64,000 nucleotides of DNA from Prochlorococcus sp. AG-363-N16 (GTDB lineage Bacteria; Cyanobacteriota; Cyanobacteriia; PCC-6307; Cyanobiaceae). Where the stretch lies: contig QCFW01000006.1 of the NCBI GenBank assembly GCA_003280135.1, positions 39,433-103,432 on the forward strand, in the 5' to 3' direction. The notes beneath the pieces are model-generated. The model worked only from the letters and a program-made list of their open reading frames with translations. It was not told the DNA's origin and did no database searches. The translations under genes and the position numbers were made by a program. Below are positions 26,370-37,571 of the stretch, in pieces. Each line of letters begins with the position of its first letter. The first letter of the stretch is position 1.

Positions 26370-28346
26370 TTAACTTCTCAATTTTTCTAATACTGAGACA
26401 TCCTCCAAAGTACTTGTATCACCAGTTACTTCCTTACCTGAAGCTAGAGACCTAAGTAGCCTTCTCATAATCTTTCCACTACGAGTTTTAGGCAATGCAT
26501 CGGTAAATTTAATCTCAGCTGGTCTCGCTATAACACCTATTTCTTTACCAACATGTTCTTTTAACTCATTAGAAAGAGCATCTGAGCTATTAGAGCTATT
26601 TTCTAGCGTGACAAAAGCTACAATAGCTTCTCCTTTAATTTGATCAACTCTTCCTACGACAGCAGCTTCAGAAACACTACTATGACTAACTAAAGCTGAT
26701 TCAATTTCCATAGTACCTAAACGATGTCCCGAAACATTAATAACATCATCAACCCTACCCATAACCCAGAAATAGCCATCCTTGTCACGGCGTGCACCAT
26801 CACCTGCAAAATAAATTAAGGATCCATCATCTGGCTTTATAAATTCCCAATAGCTTTCTCTAAATCTCTTGGGGTCTCCATGGACTGTTCTCATCATTCC
26901 AGGCCATGGCTTTCTTATAACTAAATAGCCACCTTCATCAGCAGCCACTGGATCGCCCTCAGCATTGACAATATCTGCTTGTATACCAGGTAATGGTAAG
27001 GTCGCAGAACCAGGCTTAGTTGGCGTAGCTCCTGGCAGAGGGCTAATCATTACGCCTCCAGTCTCTGTCTGCCACCAAGTGTCTACAACAGGACAGTTAT
27101 TGCGGCCTATAACGTCTCTATACCACATCCATGCTTCTGGATTTATCGGCTCACCAACAGTCCCAATAAGTCGCAAACTTTCTAGATTATAACTGTCCGG
27201 CAAGGTCCTTCCTGTTTTCATGAATGCCCTGATTGCTGTAGGAGCAGTATAAAAAATCGAAACATTATGTTTTTCAATAACTTCCCAAAAGGCTCCTGGG
27301 TTTGAAGGCCTAGGCACCCCTTCATACATGAGTGTTGTAGCACCATTTGAAAGAGGTCCGTAGACTATATAACTATGGCCAGTTATCCAACCAACATCAG
27401 CGGTACACCAATAAACATCCTCATCTCGTATGTCAAAAATCCATTTAAATGTTAGGTGAGACCATAAGTTATAACCTGCGGTTGTATGAACAACACCTTT
27501 TGGTTTACCAGTTGAACCAGATGTATAAAGGACGAAGAGCCTATCTTCACTATCCATAGGCAAGGCTGGGCATTCCTCAGATTGAGAAGGCACAATCTCA
27601 TGCCACCAATAGTCTCTACCAGGTTTAATGGAAACTTCCTCTTTTGTTCGTTTAACTACTAAAACAGACTTCACAGAGGGGCAAGAGTTATTATCCAGTG
27701 CTGCGTCAACTGATGGTTTTAAGGATATTGTCTTATCTTTTCTAAAGCCACCATCTGCTGTAATAACAAGCTTAGCCTCACCATCATTCAAACGATCTCG
27801 TAAAGCCTCAGAAGAGAATCCACCAAAAACTACAGAGTGAGGAGCGCCAATTCTGGCACAAGCCAACATAGCTATTGCGGCTTCTGGAACCATGGGCATA
27901 TATAGTGCCACGAGATCGCCTTTTCTTATGCCTAAACTTTTTAGAGCATTTGAGGTCTTACATACTTCAGAATGAAGTTCCTTATAAGTAAATTTACGAA
28001 TATCCCCTGGCTCTCCTTCCCATATAATTGCTTCCTTATTGCTATTACCATTTAGTAAATGACGATCTAAGCAATTAAAAGATAAATTTGTTTTTCCATC
28101 AGTAAACCATTTAGCAAAAGGTGGATTAGACCAATCAAGGACTTTAGTAAAAGGTTCAAACCAGTGCAATTCTTCCTTCGCAGCCTTTGCCCAAAATGCA
28201 TCTGGATCTGCATCAGCCAATTTAAACATTTTCCTGTATTCGTCAATCCCCTTAATCCTGGCTTGTTTCTGTGCCTCAGTTGAAGGATGAAAAATTCTTT
28301 CTTCCTGAAGAACTGATTCAATCTGTATATTGCTATCGGCAGGCAT
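26370..28346 (-). CDS. acs: Acetyl-coenzyme A synthetase
   Basis: Activates acetate to acetyl-CoA through acetyl-AMP. The 658 residues match the full Acs length. Visible: the ANL core [14 protein letters not shown] (P-loop), the WWQTETGG motif, [33 protein letters not shown] (hinge and A8) and, near the end, [11 protein letters not shown] with the lysine that is acetylated in other bacteria. Residues around WWQTETGG fit an acetate-sized pocket, not a longer acyl group. It is convergent with the methyltransferase gene, 37 bases apart. Confidence 0.96.
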   Translation of the reverse strand: MPADSNIQIESVLQEERIFHPSTEAQKQARIKGIDEYRKMFKLADADPDAFWAKAAKEELHWFEPFTKVLDWSNPPFAKWFTDGKTNLSFNCLDRHLLNGNSNKEAIIWEGEPGDIRKFTYKELHSEVCKTSNALKSLGIRKGDLVALYMPMVPEAAIAMLACARIGAPHSVVFGGFSSEALRDRLNDGEAKLVITADGGFRKDKTISLKPSVDAALDNNSCPSVKSVLVVKRTKEEVSIKPGRDYWWHEIVPSQSEECPALPMDSEDRLFVLYTSGSTGKPKGVVHTTAGYNLWSHLTFKWIFDIRDEDVYWCTADVGWITGHSYIVYGPLSNGATTLMYEGVPRPSNPGAFWEVIEKHNVSIFYTAPTAIRAFMKTGRTLPDSYNLESLRLIGTVGEPINPEAWMWYRDVIGRNNCPVVDTWWQTETGGVMISPLPGATPTKPGSATLPLPGIQADIVNAEGDPVAADEGGYLVIRKPWPGMMRTVHGDPKRFRESYWEFIKPDDGSLIYFAGDGARRDKDGYFWVMGRVDDVINVSGHRLGTMEIESALVSHSSVSEAAVVGRVDQIKGEAIVAFVTLENSSNSSDALSNELKEHVGKEIGVIARPAEIKFTDALPKTRSGKIMRRLLRSLASGKEVTGDTSTLEDVSVLEKLRS

Positions 28347-28442
28347 AGTAAATAAATTAGAATTCTTTTATTTTATAAATGTATTTCAACTAAAAAGGAA
28401 ATGTAACTTCATTGATCTTTGAAAAAACGACTTGAGTTCGAA

Positions 28443-29129
28443 ATGAATGTTCCAGCAGCATGTTTTTTTGATCTAGATGGTGTACTTCTTGACACCGAGC
28501 CAATACATGAAAATGCTTGGAGGAATACAGCCAAGCATTATGGTAAAGAGCTATCGCAACAAGAACTCAATCGAATCAAAGGAAAAAGAAGGATTGATTG
28601 CGCAAAAGAAATAATTAAAGATCTTCAACCAAAGATTAAGTTTGATGAGTTCATGGAAACTCATAATTCAATAGTTTCGAAATTAATTCAGAAGCCTAAA
28701 CCAATCAATGGAGCTGTTGATTTACTAGATTTCATAGCATGTAAGAAAATACCTATGGCTCTTGTGAGCAGCAGCAGCAGCTCATCGTACAAAATAAAAA
28801 GCCAACACCATAATTGGCTAGATATTTTTAAAATCAAAATTCTGGGAGACAACAAAGACTTATTAGAAGGGAAGCCTTTTCCTGATCCGTATCTTTTGGC
28901 AGCAAAAAAGTTGGCAGTTGATCCTAAGATGACTTGGGCAATCGAAGACTCAGTTTCTGGGATGACTTCAGCACTAAGAGCAGGATGCAAAGTCTGGTGG
29001 TTAAAAAATGAATGTTCTATTGAAGAAGAAACAAAAAATGAAAAAATTAATTATGGTGAAAATGTTTTCCCAATAAATGACCTTACAGAAATAAAAACAA
29101 AGTTAACTAAACTAATACAATCTACTTAG
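28443..29129 (+). CDS. HAD-superfamily hydrolase (beta-phosphoglucomutase-like subfamily)
   Basis: A 228-residue phosphatase or phosphomutase. Motif I FFDLDGVLLDTEP carries both catalytic aspartates; the cap domain follows (residues about 20-85); motif II is VSSSSSS; motif III K lies in EGKPFPDPYLLAA; motif IV is WAIEDSVSGMTSALRAG. The subfamily includes sugar phosphatases and phosphoglucomutases; the substrate is undefined. ATG 28443 is chosen because a TTG at 28419 adds eight residues before the domain. It overlaps the convergent prenyl synthase gene by 18 bases. Confidence 0.88.
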   Translation: MNVPAACFFDLDGVLLDTEPIHENAWRNTAKHYGKELSQQELNRIKGKRRIDCAKEIIKDLQPKIKFDEFMETHNSIVSKLIQKPKPINGAVDLLDFIACKKIPMALVSSSSSSSYKIKSQHHNWLDIFKIKILGDNKDLLEGKPFPDPYLLAAKKLAVDPKMTWAIEDSVSGMTSALRAGCKVWWLKNECSIEEETKNEKINYGENVFPINDLTEIKTKLTKLIQST

Positions 29130-30092
29130 GACATATTCAGGTAATTTTAATAATGCCTTTTGAGATGGAGATTCTGGAAGCCAATGAATAGCTTCAGATG
29201 ATTCTTTAGCGAAATTTTCTGCTAATTGTCTAGAATTTTTTATTGCATTAGAACTCTTAACAATATCTAATGCTTGCTCTAAATCTCCTGGCTGATTAAA
29301 TTCTCTATTAATTAAAGACTTCAACAAGTTATTTTCTTCTAATGCAAATAATGCTGGAGCAGTTAAATAACCGCTAGCTAGATCTGAAAAGGCAGGTTTA
29401 CCCAATTGCTTATCATCACTAGTAAAATCAAGTATGTCATCCACGACTTGAAATGCGAGGCCTAATTGCTTCCCAAAATGATATAAAGAGTTAACTTCAT
29501 GTTCATTAATTAAACTTAGAACACCAGCAGCCTTACAACTATTAGCCATCAAAGAGGCTGTTTTGCAATAACTTTTTTTTAAATAGGTATTTAATGTTTG
29601 AGATGGATCAAATTTGTATAAACCTTGCTTTATTTCGCCCTCAGCAAGATCCATAATTACCTTACTTAGAAGTTTAACAACTTCAAGGTTATTTAAATTT
29701 GCCAAGTGCCAACTTGCTTGAGCGAAAAGAAAATCACCTGCAAGAACAGCAACTCTATTATCAAATGTATTGTGAACAGTTGGCACTCCTCTACGAGTAG
29801 AAGCGTCATCAACTACATCATCATGAACCAGAGATGCAGTATGTATCATTTCTGTAATTTGAGCCAATTTTCTGTGCTTAACAGATAATTCAGTATCTAG
29901 TAATAATGCTCTTGAAATTAAAAGAACGATTCCTGGTCTTATTCTTTTTCCTCCTGCACTGAACAAATGTTCTGCTGCAGCTTGAAGTATAGGATGACCA
30001 GCACCGATAAGATTCCGTAGATCTAGAAGTAAATTTTCAAGATCTACTTCAACAGGTTGAAGTAGCTCAGTTACAGTCGTCATATAAGTCAT
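29112..30092 (-). CDS. sds: Solanesyl/polyprenyl diphosphate synthase
   Basis: A long-chain trans-prenyl synthase of 326 residues that probably makes the nonaprenyl tail of plastoquinone. Visible: GGKRIRPGIVLL, the first aspartate-rich motif DDVVDD (FARM) with RRGVPTVHN after it, and the second VVDDILDFTSDDKQLGKP (SARM). The product length cannot be read with certainty. Plastoquinone use is supported by the nearby ubiD-family gene. The start ATG-containing segment MTYMTT has two ATG codons; the first is used. It lies 13 bases after murI on the same strand. Confidence 0.9.
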   Translation of the reverse strand: MTYMTTVTELLQPVEVDLENLLLDLRNLIGAGHPILQAAAEHLFSAGGKRIRPGIVLLISRALLLDTELSVKHRKLAQITEMIHTASLVHDDVVDDASTRRGVPTVHNTFDNRVAVLAGDFLFAQASWHLANLNNLEVVKLLSKVIMDLAEGEIKQGLYKFDPSQTLNTYLKKSYCKTASLMANSCKAAGVLSLINEHEVNSLYHFGKQLGLAFQVVDDILDFTSDDKQLGKPAFSDLASGYLTAPALFALEENNLLKSLINREFNQPGDLEQALDIVKSSNAIKNSRQLAENFAKESSEAIHWLPESPSQKALLKLPEYVLSRLY

Positions 30093-30105
30093 TACTTATT
30101 AGATC

Positions 30106-30918
30106 TTATAAGACGCAGGCGTTAGATATAAGTGAAACCAACTTAACTTCTGTATCAATTCCCAACCAGTGTTGTGCTCTAGCAGCAAAACCAAATGAGT
30201 CTGATGTGGAACAAAACTGAACATTAGAGAAAGATGGGATGAATTTATCAAGGTCTTGGGGACAACCAAAATAACTATCTAATTTTTTAGCAAGTGATTG
30301 TGAAGGATCTATTAGTCTAATTTTATCAGGAAGCAAATCTATAAATATATGTTCTATGAGTGGATAATGACTGCAACCTAGAATAATTGAGTCAACTGCA
30401 TTATCAATAAGAGGCTGGAGATAATTCTTTGCCGCACTTCTCAGTTCAGGAGAATTTAATTGTCCTGTTTCAATAAGTGGGACTAAAGAAGGACAAGCTT
30501 GTTCAAAAACAGTTACATTTGGCTTATATGAGTGAATAGATTTTTTATAAGCCCCAGAAAAGGCGGTTGATGGAGTCGATAAAACGCCAACCTTTGTGTC
30601 AGAACTATCAATAGTTTCATGTACTGACTCAAGGAGACCATAAATAGGGACTCTTGAAACTTGTTTGACAATATCCAAGGCAAGTGAATTAGTGGTATTA
30701 CAAGCAATAATTAATGCTGAAATATCTTGATAGTTCAGCCAAGTAACTACTTCATTTGCTATCTCTCTTATTTCAGATACACTTCTTTTTCCATAAGGAA
30801 GTCGAAGAGTATCTCCTAAATAAACAGCATTAACATCTCCATGACGAGTCAAAATACTCTTAAGTACGGTAAAACCGCCAACTCCACTATCAAAAAAACC
30901 TAATTTTATATTGTTCAA
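30106..30918 (-). CDS. murI: Glutamate racemase
   Basis: Makes D-glutamate for peptidoglycan. The 270-residue product has the two catalytic cysteines in IACNTTNSLA and LGCSHYPL, with FFDSGVGGFTVLKS at the N-terminus and PYGKRS, the standard MurI signature. Its start overlaps the amidase stop by four bases, so wall synthesis and hydrolysis genes are coupled here. Confidence 0.97.
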   Translation of the reverse strand: MNNIKLGFFDSGVGGFTVLKSILTRHGDVNAVYLGDTLRLPYGKRSVSEIREIANEVVTWLNYQDISALIIACNTTNSLALDIVKQVSRVPIYGLLESVHETIDSSDTKVGVLSTPSTAFSGAYKKSIHSYKPNVTVFEQACPSLVPLIETGQLNSPELRSAAKNYLQPLIDNAVDSIILGCSHYPLIEHIFIDLLPDKIRLIDPSQSLAKKLDSYFGCPQDLDKFIPSFSNVQFCSTSDSFGFAARAQHWLGIDTEVKLVSLISNACVL

Positions 30919-32012
30919 TCTAATTTTTTCAGATATTTGAGTATGCCGTTTGAGATAGCAAAAGCAAGTCTTTTCCTATGATTTGCACGTGACAAGTCAC
31001 GAGAGTCATTTAATCCAGTAACAAATCCAATCTCAACAAGAGCTGCAGGCATATTTGTCCTTCTAATTACAAAAAAACTTCCTTTCCTTACTCCTCTATC
31101 AGGGGATTCTGGAGATGCCTTTAAAATTTCATTATGAATATCTTTAGCCAAGGTTAAACCACCACCATATTTAGAAAAATAATAAGTTTCCAAGCCATTA
31201 ATATCTTTTCTGTAACCCCTAGAAGCATTTGCATGAATACTTACAAAAGCATTAGCTTTTAATTTGTTTGCCAAAACAACCCTTGGTGGCAAATCAAGGT
31301 CCTTTTCTATAGCCCTTGTAAGCCTAGTGGAAACACCCTTTTGAGAAAGGTAAGCTTTGACTTGCTTTGATACATCTAGAACTATTTCTGATTCTCTTAA
31401 CCCATTAATTCCTATCGCTCCTGGATCAGGCCCCCCATGACCGGGATCAATAATTACAAGATATTTACCACGTTTAACATTTGGAAGATTATTGACATTT
31501 AAACTTATAAAGAATTTATTTGTTGCTGAAGAACTATCAGAATGTAATCTTTTACTTATTGATTTATTTACATCTCCTTCTCCAATACTTTTTAGAGTTT
31601 CAACAGGTAGTCCAACAAAATCTAACTGCCATTTGTCACTAGCCAAACCTTTAATTTTCAATTTATAAGGATCTAAAGAAACAGAATGATCAAACTCTAT
31701 AACTAATCTAGTAATACCTCTTTTAGGTTTCCCTAATCTAATTTCTCTAATAGGTCCATTACCAGGCAAGGCCCTGGGTCTAGTAAGTTCACCTTGAAAA
31801 TCTATCCATATCCTGTCCCCGATGAGATCGTCCCCTCTTTTAAAAAAAGATTTTAATTTTGCATCGTGTGACGTTCGAAATTGCAAAACACCATCTGATC
31901 TGATGATCCATGCTGCTAAAGAACTTGATGCTATGGAAGGTAAAGATGAAAAGGAATATAAGGTTAAAGAACTTAAAAGAACACCAATGAATTTCCAAGA
32001 AAAAAATCCCAT
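30915..32012 (-). CDS. N-acetylmuramoyl-L-alanine amidase (AMIN + Amidase_3)
   Basis: A periplasmic peptidoglycan amidase. The 365 residues start with a hydrophobic signal (about 4-30), then an AMIN-type beta domain (about 35-140, with RIWIDFQGELTRP and GITRLVIEFDH), and a zinc amidase domain: IDPGHGGPDPGAIG (zinc His), ESEIVLDVSKQ (Glu), FVSIHANAS (zinc His), and VEIGFVTG with the catalytic Glu. The AMIN domain directs such enzymes to the division site or septum. Together with MurI and MurF in this window it belongs to wall turnover. Confidence 0.92.
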   Translation of the reverse strand: MGFFSWKFIGVLLSSLTLYSFSSLPSIASSSLAAWIIRSDGVLQFRTSHDAKLKSFFKRGDDLIGDRIWIDFQGELTRPRALPGNGPIREIRLGKPKRGITRLVIEFDHSVSLDPYKLKIKGLASDKWQLDFVGLPVETLKSIGEGDVNKSISKRLHSDSSSATNKFFISLNVNNLPNVKRGKYLVIIDPGHGGPDPGAIGINGLRESEIVLDVSKQVKAYLSQKGVSTRLTRAIEKDLDLPPRVVLANKLKANAFVSIHANASRGYRKDINGLETYYFSKYGGGLTLAKDIHNEILKASPESPDRGVRKGSFFVIRRTNMPAALVEIGFVTGLNDSRDLSRANHRKRLAFAISNGILKYLKKLD

Positions 32013-32016
32013 AAAC

Positions 32017-32838
32017 CTAAAAAAGTTCTAGATTCCTATGATTTATGCTTGGCATTTGATCCCTAACACCTTTAACTCTATTTGTGTCAACAGGAGCTAT
32101 TGCGGCACCTTCAAGCACTCCTGCATCTGCAAGTACTGTTCCCCAAGGGTCAATAACCATTGCATGACCATGACTTTGGCGTCGCTTATAATGTAATCCA
32201 GTCTGAGCGGGAGCAAGCACATAAGATGTATTTTCAATTGCCCTGGCTTGCAAAAGAATCTGCCAATGATCCTTTCCAGTAAAGGCAGTGAAAGCAGCTG
32301 GTATTAAAAGTAATTCTGCTCCCTGATCAACAAGGTAACGATAAAGTTCTGGGAATCGTACGTCATAACAAATAGACAATCCGACCTTACATAAACCTGG
32401 TACATCTATTACTGATGGCAGCTTTTTTCCAGAAACAATAGTTTCTGACTCTCTGTATTTATTTCCATCAGGCAAGTCAACATCAAAAAGATGTATCTTG
32501 TCATATCTTCCTAAAAGCTGACCATCACGTCCAATTAGTTCAGCCCTATTAAGAGTTCTAGTACTACTTTCATAAGGGACAGGAAATCCACCACCCAAAA
32601 GAACAATTTGATAACGCCTAGCCATCGTTACTAAAAATTTATTGCATTTCTCAGCAAGAGATGAAGCTAATTTAATTCTTTGCTTATCTTCACCAATAAA
32701 TGCAAAGTTTTCTGGTAATCCAATAAAATCGGCTCCTCTTCTAGCAGCTAATTCAATTTGCTCTTCTGCTGCTGCAAAATTAGCTTCAATATTAGAAGTA
32801 CTTGTAAGTTGTAATGCGGCTGCTAAGAAATCTGTCAA
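32017..32838 (-). CDS. Nitrilase-superfamily amidohydrolase (Nit1/omega-amidase type)
   Basis: A carbon-nitrogen hydrolase of 273 residues. The catalytic triad is visible as Glu in GLPENFAF, Lys in GRYDKIHLFD and Cys in SICYDVRFPELY. YDKIHLFDVDLP is typical of the Nit1/Nit2 branch, which removes deaminated glutathione or omega-amide by-products; a metabolite-repair role is likely but not proven. It is four bases from the amidase gene and 26 from comB, in a single minus-strand unit. Confidence 0.9.
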   Translation of the reverse strand: MTDFLAAALQLTSTSNIEANFAAAEEQIELAARRGADFIGLPENFAFIGEDKQRIKLASSLAEKCNKFLVTMARRYQIVLLGGGFPVPYESSTRTLNRAELIGRDGQLLGRYDKIHLFDVDLPDGNKYRESETIVSGKKLPSVIDVPGLCKVGLSICYDVRFPELYRYLVDQGAELLLIPAAFTAFTGKDHWQILLQARAIENTSYVLAPAQTGLHYKRRQSHGHAMVIDPWGTVLADAGVLEGAAIAPVDTNRVKGVRDQMPSINHRNLELF

Positions 32839-32864
32839 AGTAAAAAGCTAATTAAAATTAAAAC

Positions 32865-33596
32865 TCAGACAGAACGAAGAATACCTGGTTCTGACTGAAT
32901 TGGAATAACATTCATTTTATCGAGCTCTGCACAGCAAGCAAAATCATCGTCATGATTTCCAATTGCCTTTAACCTCTTTCCATGAGTTGCCTGAAATAAA
33001 CAACCTATTATGTCGTCCTTCCAAAAATGCCAAAGAGCCAAGGCTGCATTTGCCTCGTCATCAATCAACTCAACAGAATCATTACCGAATTCAAGCAAAT
33101 AATTGACTAAAGCTCCTGCAGCGAGAGAGTCTTCTAAAGAATATGAACCTTCCCAGCCGCTACCTAAAATTAATACCTCTTCAGGCATATCCTGTAAAAG
33201 TTGTTCTGCAACAGCTCTACGATTAATTAAGGACATAGTATAAAGATAAACAGAGTTCCTTACACCTTGTAGAGCCCGCGTTCCATTAGTAGTACTCATA
33301 AAAAGTCTTTTACCTTTCACTACTGAAGGAACAACATCAACAGGAGAGTTACCTAAATCAAAACCTTCAATTTTTTTTCCACCTCTTTCTCCCAAAAGTA
33401 GCTTTGAAGAAGCTGGCCAATTAGAAGATTGTTTCTTAAGCTCATTAACATCAGCGAAAGTCTGTACAGCTTCAGCTCCATTGTTTAACGCACAAGCAAT
33501 TGTTGTGGTAGCTCTCAGTACATCAATTACAACAGAAACCTCAGGCTGCAAATCGGATGGGACATCATCTACTACATGAAAATAAGAAACCTTCAT
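32865..33596 (-). CDS. comB: 2-phosphosulfolactate phosphatase
   Basis: ComB hydrolyses 2-phosphosulfolactate to sulfolactate. The 243 residues show the family segments [44 protein letters not shown] and [19 protein letters not shown]. In methanogens it feeds coenzyme M; cyanobacteria do not make that cofactor, so sulfolactate would be an end product or osmolyte, which is inference. No comA or comC lies in the window. It is the first gene of the minus-strand cluster that runs to the prenyl synthase. Confidence 0.92.
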   Translation of the reverse strand: MKVSYFHVVDDVPSDLQPEVSVVIDVLRATTTIACALNNGAEAVQTFADVNELKKQSSNWPASSKLLLGERGGKKIEGFDLGNSPVDVVPSVVKGKRLFMSTTNGTRALQGVRNSVYLYTMSLINRRAVAEQLLQDMPEEVLILGSGWEGSYSLEDSLAAGALVNYLLEFGNDSVELIDDEANAALALWHFWKDDIIGCLFQATHGKRLKAIGNHDDDFACCAELDKMNVIPIQSEPGILRSV

Positions 33597-33659
33597 CTAT
33601 TTATATAGAAACGTACTATGTAAGCGTAACTAAAAATATTATTAGTTGAGCTGACTTAT

Positions 33660-35225
33660 ATGAATTTATTTAGCAAACGTCCAGGGGCGACTGATTTAAG
33701 AGATTTTCTCTCTCTTCTTGAGAAAAGGGGCCAACTAAAAAAAATAAGAAGGCCTGTTGATCCTGATTTAGAATTGGCTGCTATAAGTGATCGAGTAATG
33801 GGTAGGGGAGGACCAGGCCTATTATTTGAAAATGTAATCGGTTCCAAAACACCGGTAGCGATAAACCTACTAGGAACAATTGAAAGAGTGGCTTGGAGTA
33901 TGGGACTCGAGTCGGCTGATGAATTGGAAGAACTAGGCGAGAAGTTGGCTATTCTACAGCAACCTAAACCACCAAAAGATCTTAAAGAGACATTCGTTCT
34001 AGGAGGTCTACTTTGGGATCTTATAAAAGCAAAGCCAGACTATGATCTTATGCCGCCTTGCCAACAAGAAGTTATCGAACGTGAAGACGTCAACCTTGAT
34101 GAATTGCCCTTAATAAGACCATGGCCTGAAGATGCTGGCTCAATAATTACATTAGGACTAGTAATAACAAAAGACCCAGAGACCAAAATACCTAACGTTG
34201 GAATATACAGGCTTCAAAAACAGTCATCAAATACAATGACTGTTCATTGGCTCAGTGTTCGAGGAGGAGCTAGACATCTGCGCAAAGCTGCTGCGATGGG
34301 GAAAAAATTAGAAATAGCAATTGCGATAGGGGTTCACCCACTCATAATATTGGCAGCCGCAACACCTATTCCAGTCGAGTTGAGTGAATGGTTTTTTGCA
34401 GGATTATATGCAGGAGATGGGATAAGACTTACGCGTTGCAAAACATTAAATCTGGAAGTACCCAGTCATAGTGAAATTGTCTTAGAAGGGACAATTAATC
34501 CTGGAGAAGAAATGATTGACGGTCCATTTGGAGATCACATGGGATTTTATGGTGGGGAAGAGCTATCCCCACTAATAAGGTTTCACTGCATAACAAAAAG
34601 AAAGAATCCAATTTATATGACAACATTTAGCGGTCGGCCTCCAAAAGAGGAGGCTATCCTAGCAATTGCCTTAAATAGAATATATACGCCTATCCTAAGG
34701 AGACAAGTTACAGAGATTGTAGACTTCTACCTGCCTATGGAAGCGTTAAGCTATAAACTAGCAATAATATCTATAGACAAATCATTTCCAGGACAATCGA
34801 AAAAAGCAGCAATGGCTTTCTGGAGTGCTCTTCCACAATTCACTTACACTAAAATTATAGTAGTTGTAGATAAAACAATAAACGTAAGAGACCCACGTCA
34901 AGTAGTTTGGGCTATTGCAAGCCTAGTAGACCCAAAAAGAGACCTCACAATTATAGACAACACTCCTTTTGACAGTCTTGACTTTGCAAGCGAATATATA
35001 GGACTCGGAGGAAGAATTGCTATAGATGCGACAACGAAAATTGGTCCCGAAAAGAAACATGAATGGGGAAAACCACTTCAATTTTCAGAGGATATTATAA
35101 AAAGAGTTGACAAACGCTGGGATGAGCTCGGATTAGGCGAAATCGACAATAATGAACCAAATCCAGAACTATTTGGTTATCTAATCGATCAACTGTTAAG
35201 AAACAAACAAGTCACAAAATCATAA
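33660..35225 (+). CDS. ubiD: UbiD-family decarboxylase
   Basis: A prenylated-FMN-dependent decarboxylase of 521 residues, probably acting on the 4-hydroxybenzoate-derived ring in plastoquinone synthesis. Visible: RGGPGLLFENV, KDPETKIPNVGIYRLQ, WLSVRGGARHLRKA, EWFFAGLYAGDG and GPFGDHMGFYGGEE; the Glu-Arg-Glu catalytic set falls within these blocks. UbiX, which makes the flavin, is not in the window. It is divergent from comB across 63 bases. Confidence 0.9.
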   Translation: MNLFSKRPGATDLRDFLSLLEKRGQLKKIRRPVDPDLELAAISDRVMGRGGPGLLFENVIGSKTPVAINLLGTIERVAWSMGLESADELEELGEKLAILQQPKPPKDLKETFVLGGLLWDLIKAKPDYDLMPPCQQEVIEREDVNLDELPLIRPWPEDAGSIITLGLVITKDPETKIPNVGIYRLQKQSSNTMTVHWLSVRGGARHLRKAAAMGKKLEIAIAIGVHPLIILAAATPIPVELSEWFFAGLYAGDGIRLTRCKTLNLEVPSHSEIVLEGTINPGEEMIDGPFGDHMGFYGGEELSPLIRFHCITKRKNPIYMTTFSGRPPKEEAILAIALNRIYTPILRRQVTEIVDFYLPMEALSYKLAIISIDKSFPGQSKKAAMAFWSALPQFTYTKIIVVVDKTINVRDPRQVVWAIASLVDPKRDLTIIDNTPFDSLDFASEYIGLGGRIAIDATTKIGPEKKHEWGKPLQFSEDIIKRVDKRWDELGLGEIDNNEPNPELFGYLIDQLLRNKQVTKS

Positions 35226-35296
35226 ACAGAATTAACTAATTCCTTTATTAAGTATCACATAGCAATAAAATTAAAGCACCCAATTAAGAAAGCCCT

Positions 35297-36625
35297 TTGA
35301 TTCCAAACGATCATCCAGAGCCCTTAAAGAAAGTTAGATCAGGAGGTAAGTTTATTGGAAATATTGTTGTACCTGGAGACAAATCAATATCACATAGGGC
35401 ACTGATTTTTGGTGCAATAGCTGATGGAGAGACAATAATACAAGGAATATTGCCTGCAGAAGACCCAATAAGTACTGCCAAATGCTTGAGACTTATGGGT
35501 GCAGAAATAAGTCCCATTGATAGTAATCAAATAATCTCAGTAAAAGGAGTGGGACTAGATGGCCTTAAAGAACCAGAAGAAATATTAGATTGTGGAAATT
35601 CAGGTACAACAATGCGTCTATTGCTTGGATTGCTGGTTGGCTGTAAAAATCGACATTTTATACTTACTGGTGACGAATCTCTGAAAAAGAGACCAATGAA
35701 AAGAGTTGGCAAACCTTTAAGTCTTATGGGTGGGAAGGTTAATGGAAGAGCAAGTGGAAACTTTGCACCCTTGTCAGTATATGGCCAGCAACTCCATGGA
35801 GCAGTAATAGGAACTCCAGTAGCAAGTGCGCAAGTTAAGTCAGCAATTCTACTTGCAGCATTAACTGCCGATGGGACAACGAAAGTTATAGAACCAAGTA
35901 GTTCAAGAGATCATAGTGAAAGGATGCTAAAAGCTTTTGGTGCGGACATTGAAATTAGTGGCGAATTTGGGCGTCACATATGCATTACTCCAGGGGCACG
36001 CCTAACCGGCCAAAAAGTCGTTGTACCTGGAGATATTAGCTCTGCATCATTTTGGATTATCGCTGCAGCTATAACACCAGGATCTGACATAACCATACAG
36101 AATGTTGGGTTAAATCCAACCAGAACTGGCATTATAGAAGTAATCAATCAAATGGGTGTTTCATATGAATTGATTAACGTAAGAACTATTGCAGGTGAAC
36201 CTGTTGGAGATATACATGTAACATATAACTCAAAGTTAAAAGCATTTAAAATTGATGGTGATGTAATGCCTAAGTTAGTCGATGAAGTTCCTATATTAAC
36301 TCTAGCTGCATGCTTCTGTGATGGAGTAAGCCATATCAATGATGCATCTGAGCTTAGGATAAAGGAAACTGATAGATTGAAAGTGATAACAAGGCAATTA
36401 AAGAAAATGGGTGCGAATATAATCGAAAATCAAGACGGGTTAACTATTCAAGGAATTGAAAAGCTCACAGCTGCTGAATTGGATAGTGAAACAGATCATC
36501 GGATTGCTATGACATTAGCAATAGCCTCCGTTGTTGCTAAAGGAGAATCAACTATAGCTAGAAGTAATGCTGCAGCTGTTTCCTATCCAACTTTTTGGGA
36601 TGACCTTGAAAGGCTTAGACAGTAG
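35297..36625 (+). CDS. aroA: 3-phosphoshikimate 1-carboxyvinyltransferase (EPSP synthase)
   Basis: Sixth step of the shikimate pathway, joining PEP to shikimate-3-phosphate. The 442 residues show [48 protein letters not shown], and [10 protein letters not shown] with the active-site Asp, then [10 protein letters not shown] near the end. A TTG at 35297 is the only usable start; an in-frame stop lies a few codons upstream and there is no in-frame ATG before the folded domain. The class (glyphosate sensitivity) is not assessed. It overlaps the next gene by 26 bases. Confidence 0.95.
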   Translation: MIPNDHPEPLKKVRSGGKFIGNIVVPGDKSISHRALIFGAIADGETIIQGILPAEDPISTAKCLRLMGAEISPIDSNQIISVKGVGLDGLKEPEEILDCGNSGTTMRLLLGLLVGCKNRHFILTGDESLKKRPMKRVGKPLSLMGGKVNGRASGNFAPLSVYGQQLHGAVIGTPVASAQVKSAILLAALTADGTTKVIEPSSSRDHSERMLKAFGADIEISGEFGRHICITPGARLTGQKVVVPGDISSASFWIIAAAITPGSDITIQNVGLNPTRTGIIEVINQMGVSYELINVRTIAGEPVGDIHVTYNSKLKAFKIDGDVMPKLVDEVPILTLAACFCDGVSHINDASELRIKETDRLKVITRQLKKMGANIIENQDGLTIQGIEKLTAAELDSETDHRIAMTLAIASVVAKGESTIARSNAAAVSYPTFWDDLERLRQ

Positions 36626-37538
36626 TAATGATTATGACTATCAACTGGGCAAGTTACGTAGGAGAGTAACTAACGATGGGTCGATAAGTCTTTATAATGA
36701 AAACTACAAAGAAGGCTTTCATTGTAATGATGGCGCATTGCAAGAGACTGTAAGCAAATTTTTTAAACCATCAGAATTAGATCGATTAAAAAATGCAGAC
36801 AAAGTTTCAATTCTTGACGTCTGTATAGGACTCGGTTACAACACGGCTACTTTACTCAACGATATATTATTAAGAAAGCAACCCGTAGATTGGTGGGGAT
36901 TAGAAATAGACAAAAGACCATTAGACTTTGCAATTAAAAATAAAATATTGCATAAATTCTGTACTACTGAGGTAATAACATATTTAGAAAGGCTGAGCAG
37001 ACAAGGTTCATGGGAACAAAAAGATACTAGAGGCAAAGTTCTGTGGGGAGATGCAAGAGTCAAGATCAAAGATATACCGACTAAAATTAAATTTGACCTA
37101 ATTCTTTTAGATCCTTTCTCACCACAAAAGTGTCCACAACTTTGGAATCAAGAATTCTTAGGTTATCTTTCTAACAAACTCTCACGAGATGGCAGATTAA
37201 TAACTTATTGCACAGCTTCAGCAATCAGAAAAAGCCTTATAAAAGAAGGTTTGAAAATATTTTCCATCCTACCTACTAATAAAAGCAACTCTAAATGGAG
37301 TGCGGGAACAATTGCAATCAACCAGAAAAATAATGAAAACATGAGAGAGTTTTTTAAACCCTTAAGCAAAATGGAACTTGAACATCTCGAAACCAAATCA
37401 TCTGTGCCATATAGAGACCCTACAGGGATGGCAACAAAAGATGAAATTCTAATGACCAGGGTGAAAGAACAAAGTCAAAGCATTCTGGAAAATACTAGTT
37501 CTTGGAAAAAAAGATGGAAATTAGCAGAAAGTGCCTAA
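36600..37538 (+). CDS. MnmC-like methyltransferase (DUF752)
   Basis: A 312-residue protein with only the SAM methyltransferase half of MnmC, the enzyme that finishes 5-methylaminomethyl-2-thiouridine in tRNA. Visible: [41 protein letters not shown] (SAM motif I), [12 protein letters not shown], and [18 protein letters not shown] (motif IV). The FAD oxidase half is absent, as in other cyanobacteria. ATG 36600 gives a normal N-terminus; an upstream ATG at 36567 lies inside aroA. Function in tRNA modification is inferred from the family. Confidence 0.8.
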   Translation: MTLKGLDSSNDYDYQLGKLRRRVTNDGSISLYNENYKEGFHCNDGALQETVSKFFKPSELDRLKNADKVSILDVCIGLGYNTATLLNDILLRKQPVDWWGLEIDKRPLDFAIKNKILHKFCTTEVITYLERLSRQGSWEQKDTRGKVLWGDARVKIKDIPTKIKFDLILLDPFSPQKCPQLWNQEFLGYLSNKLSRDGRLITYCTASAIRKSLIKEGLKIFSILPTNKSNSKWSAGTIAINQKNNENMREFFKPLSKMELEHLETKSSVPYRDPTGMATKDEILMTRVKEQSQSILENTSSWKKRWKLAESA

Positions 37539-37571
37539 TGTGATTAGATTTGCTGCAAAAGAGAAAATTAA

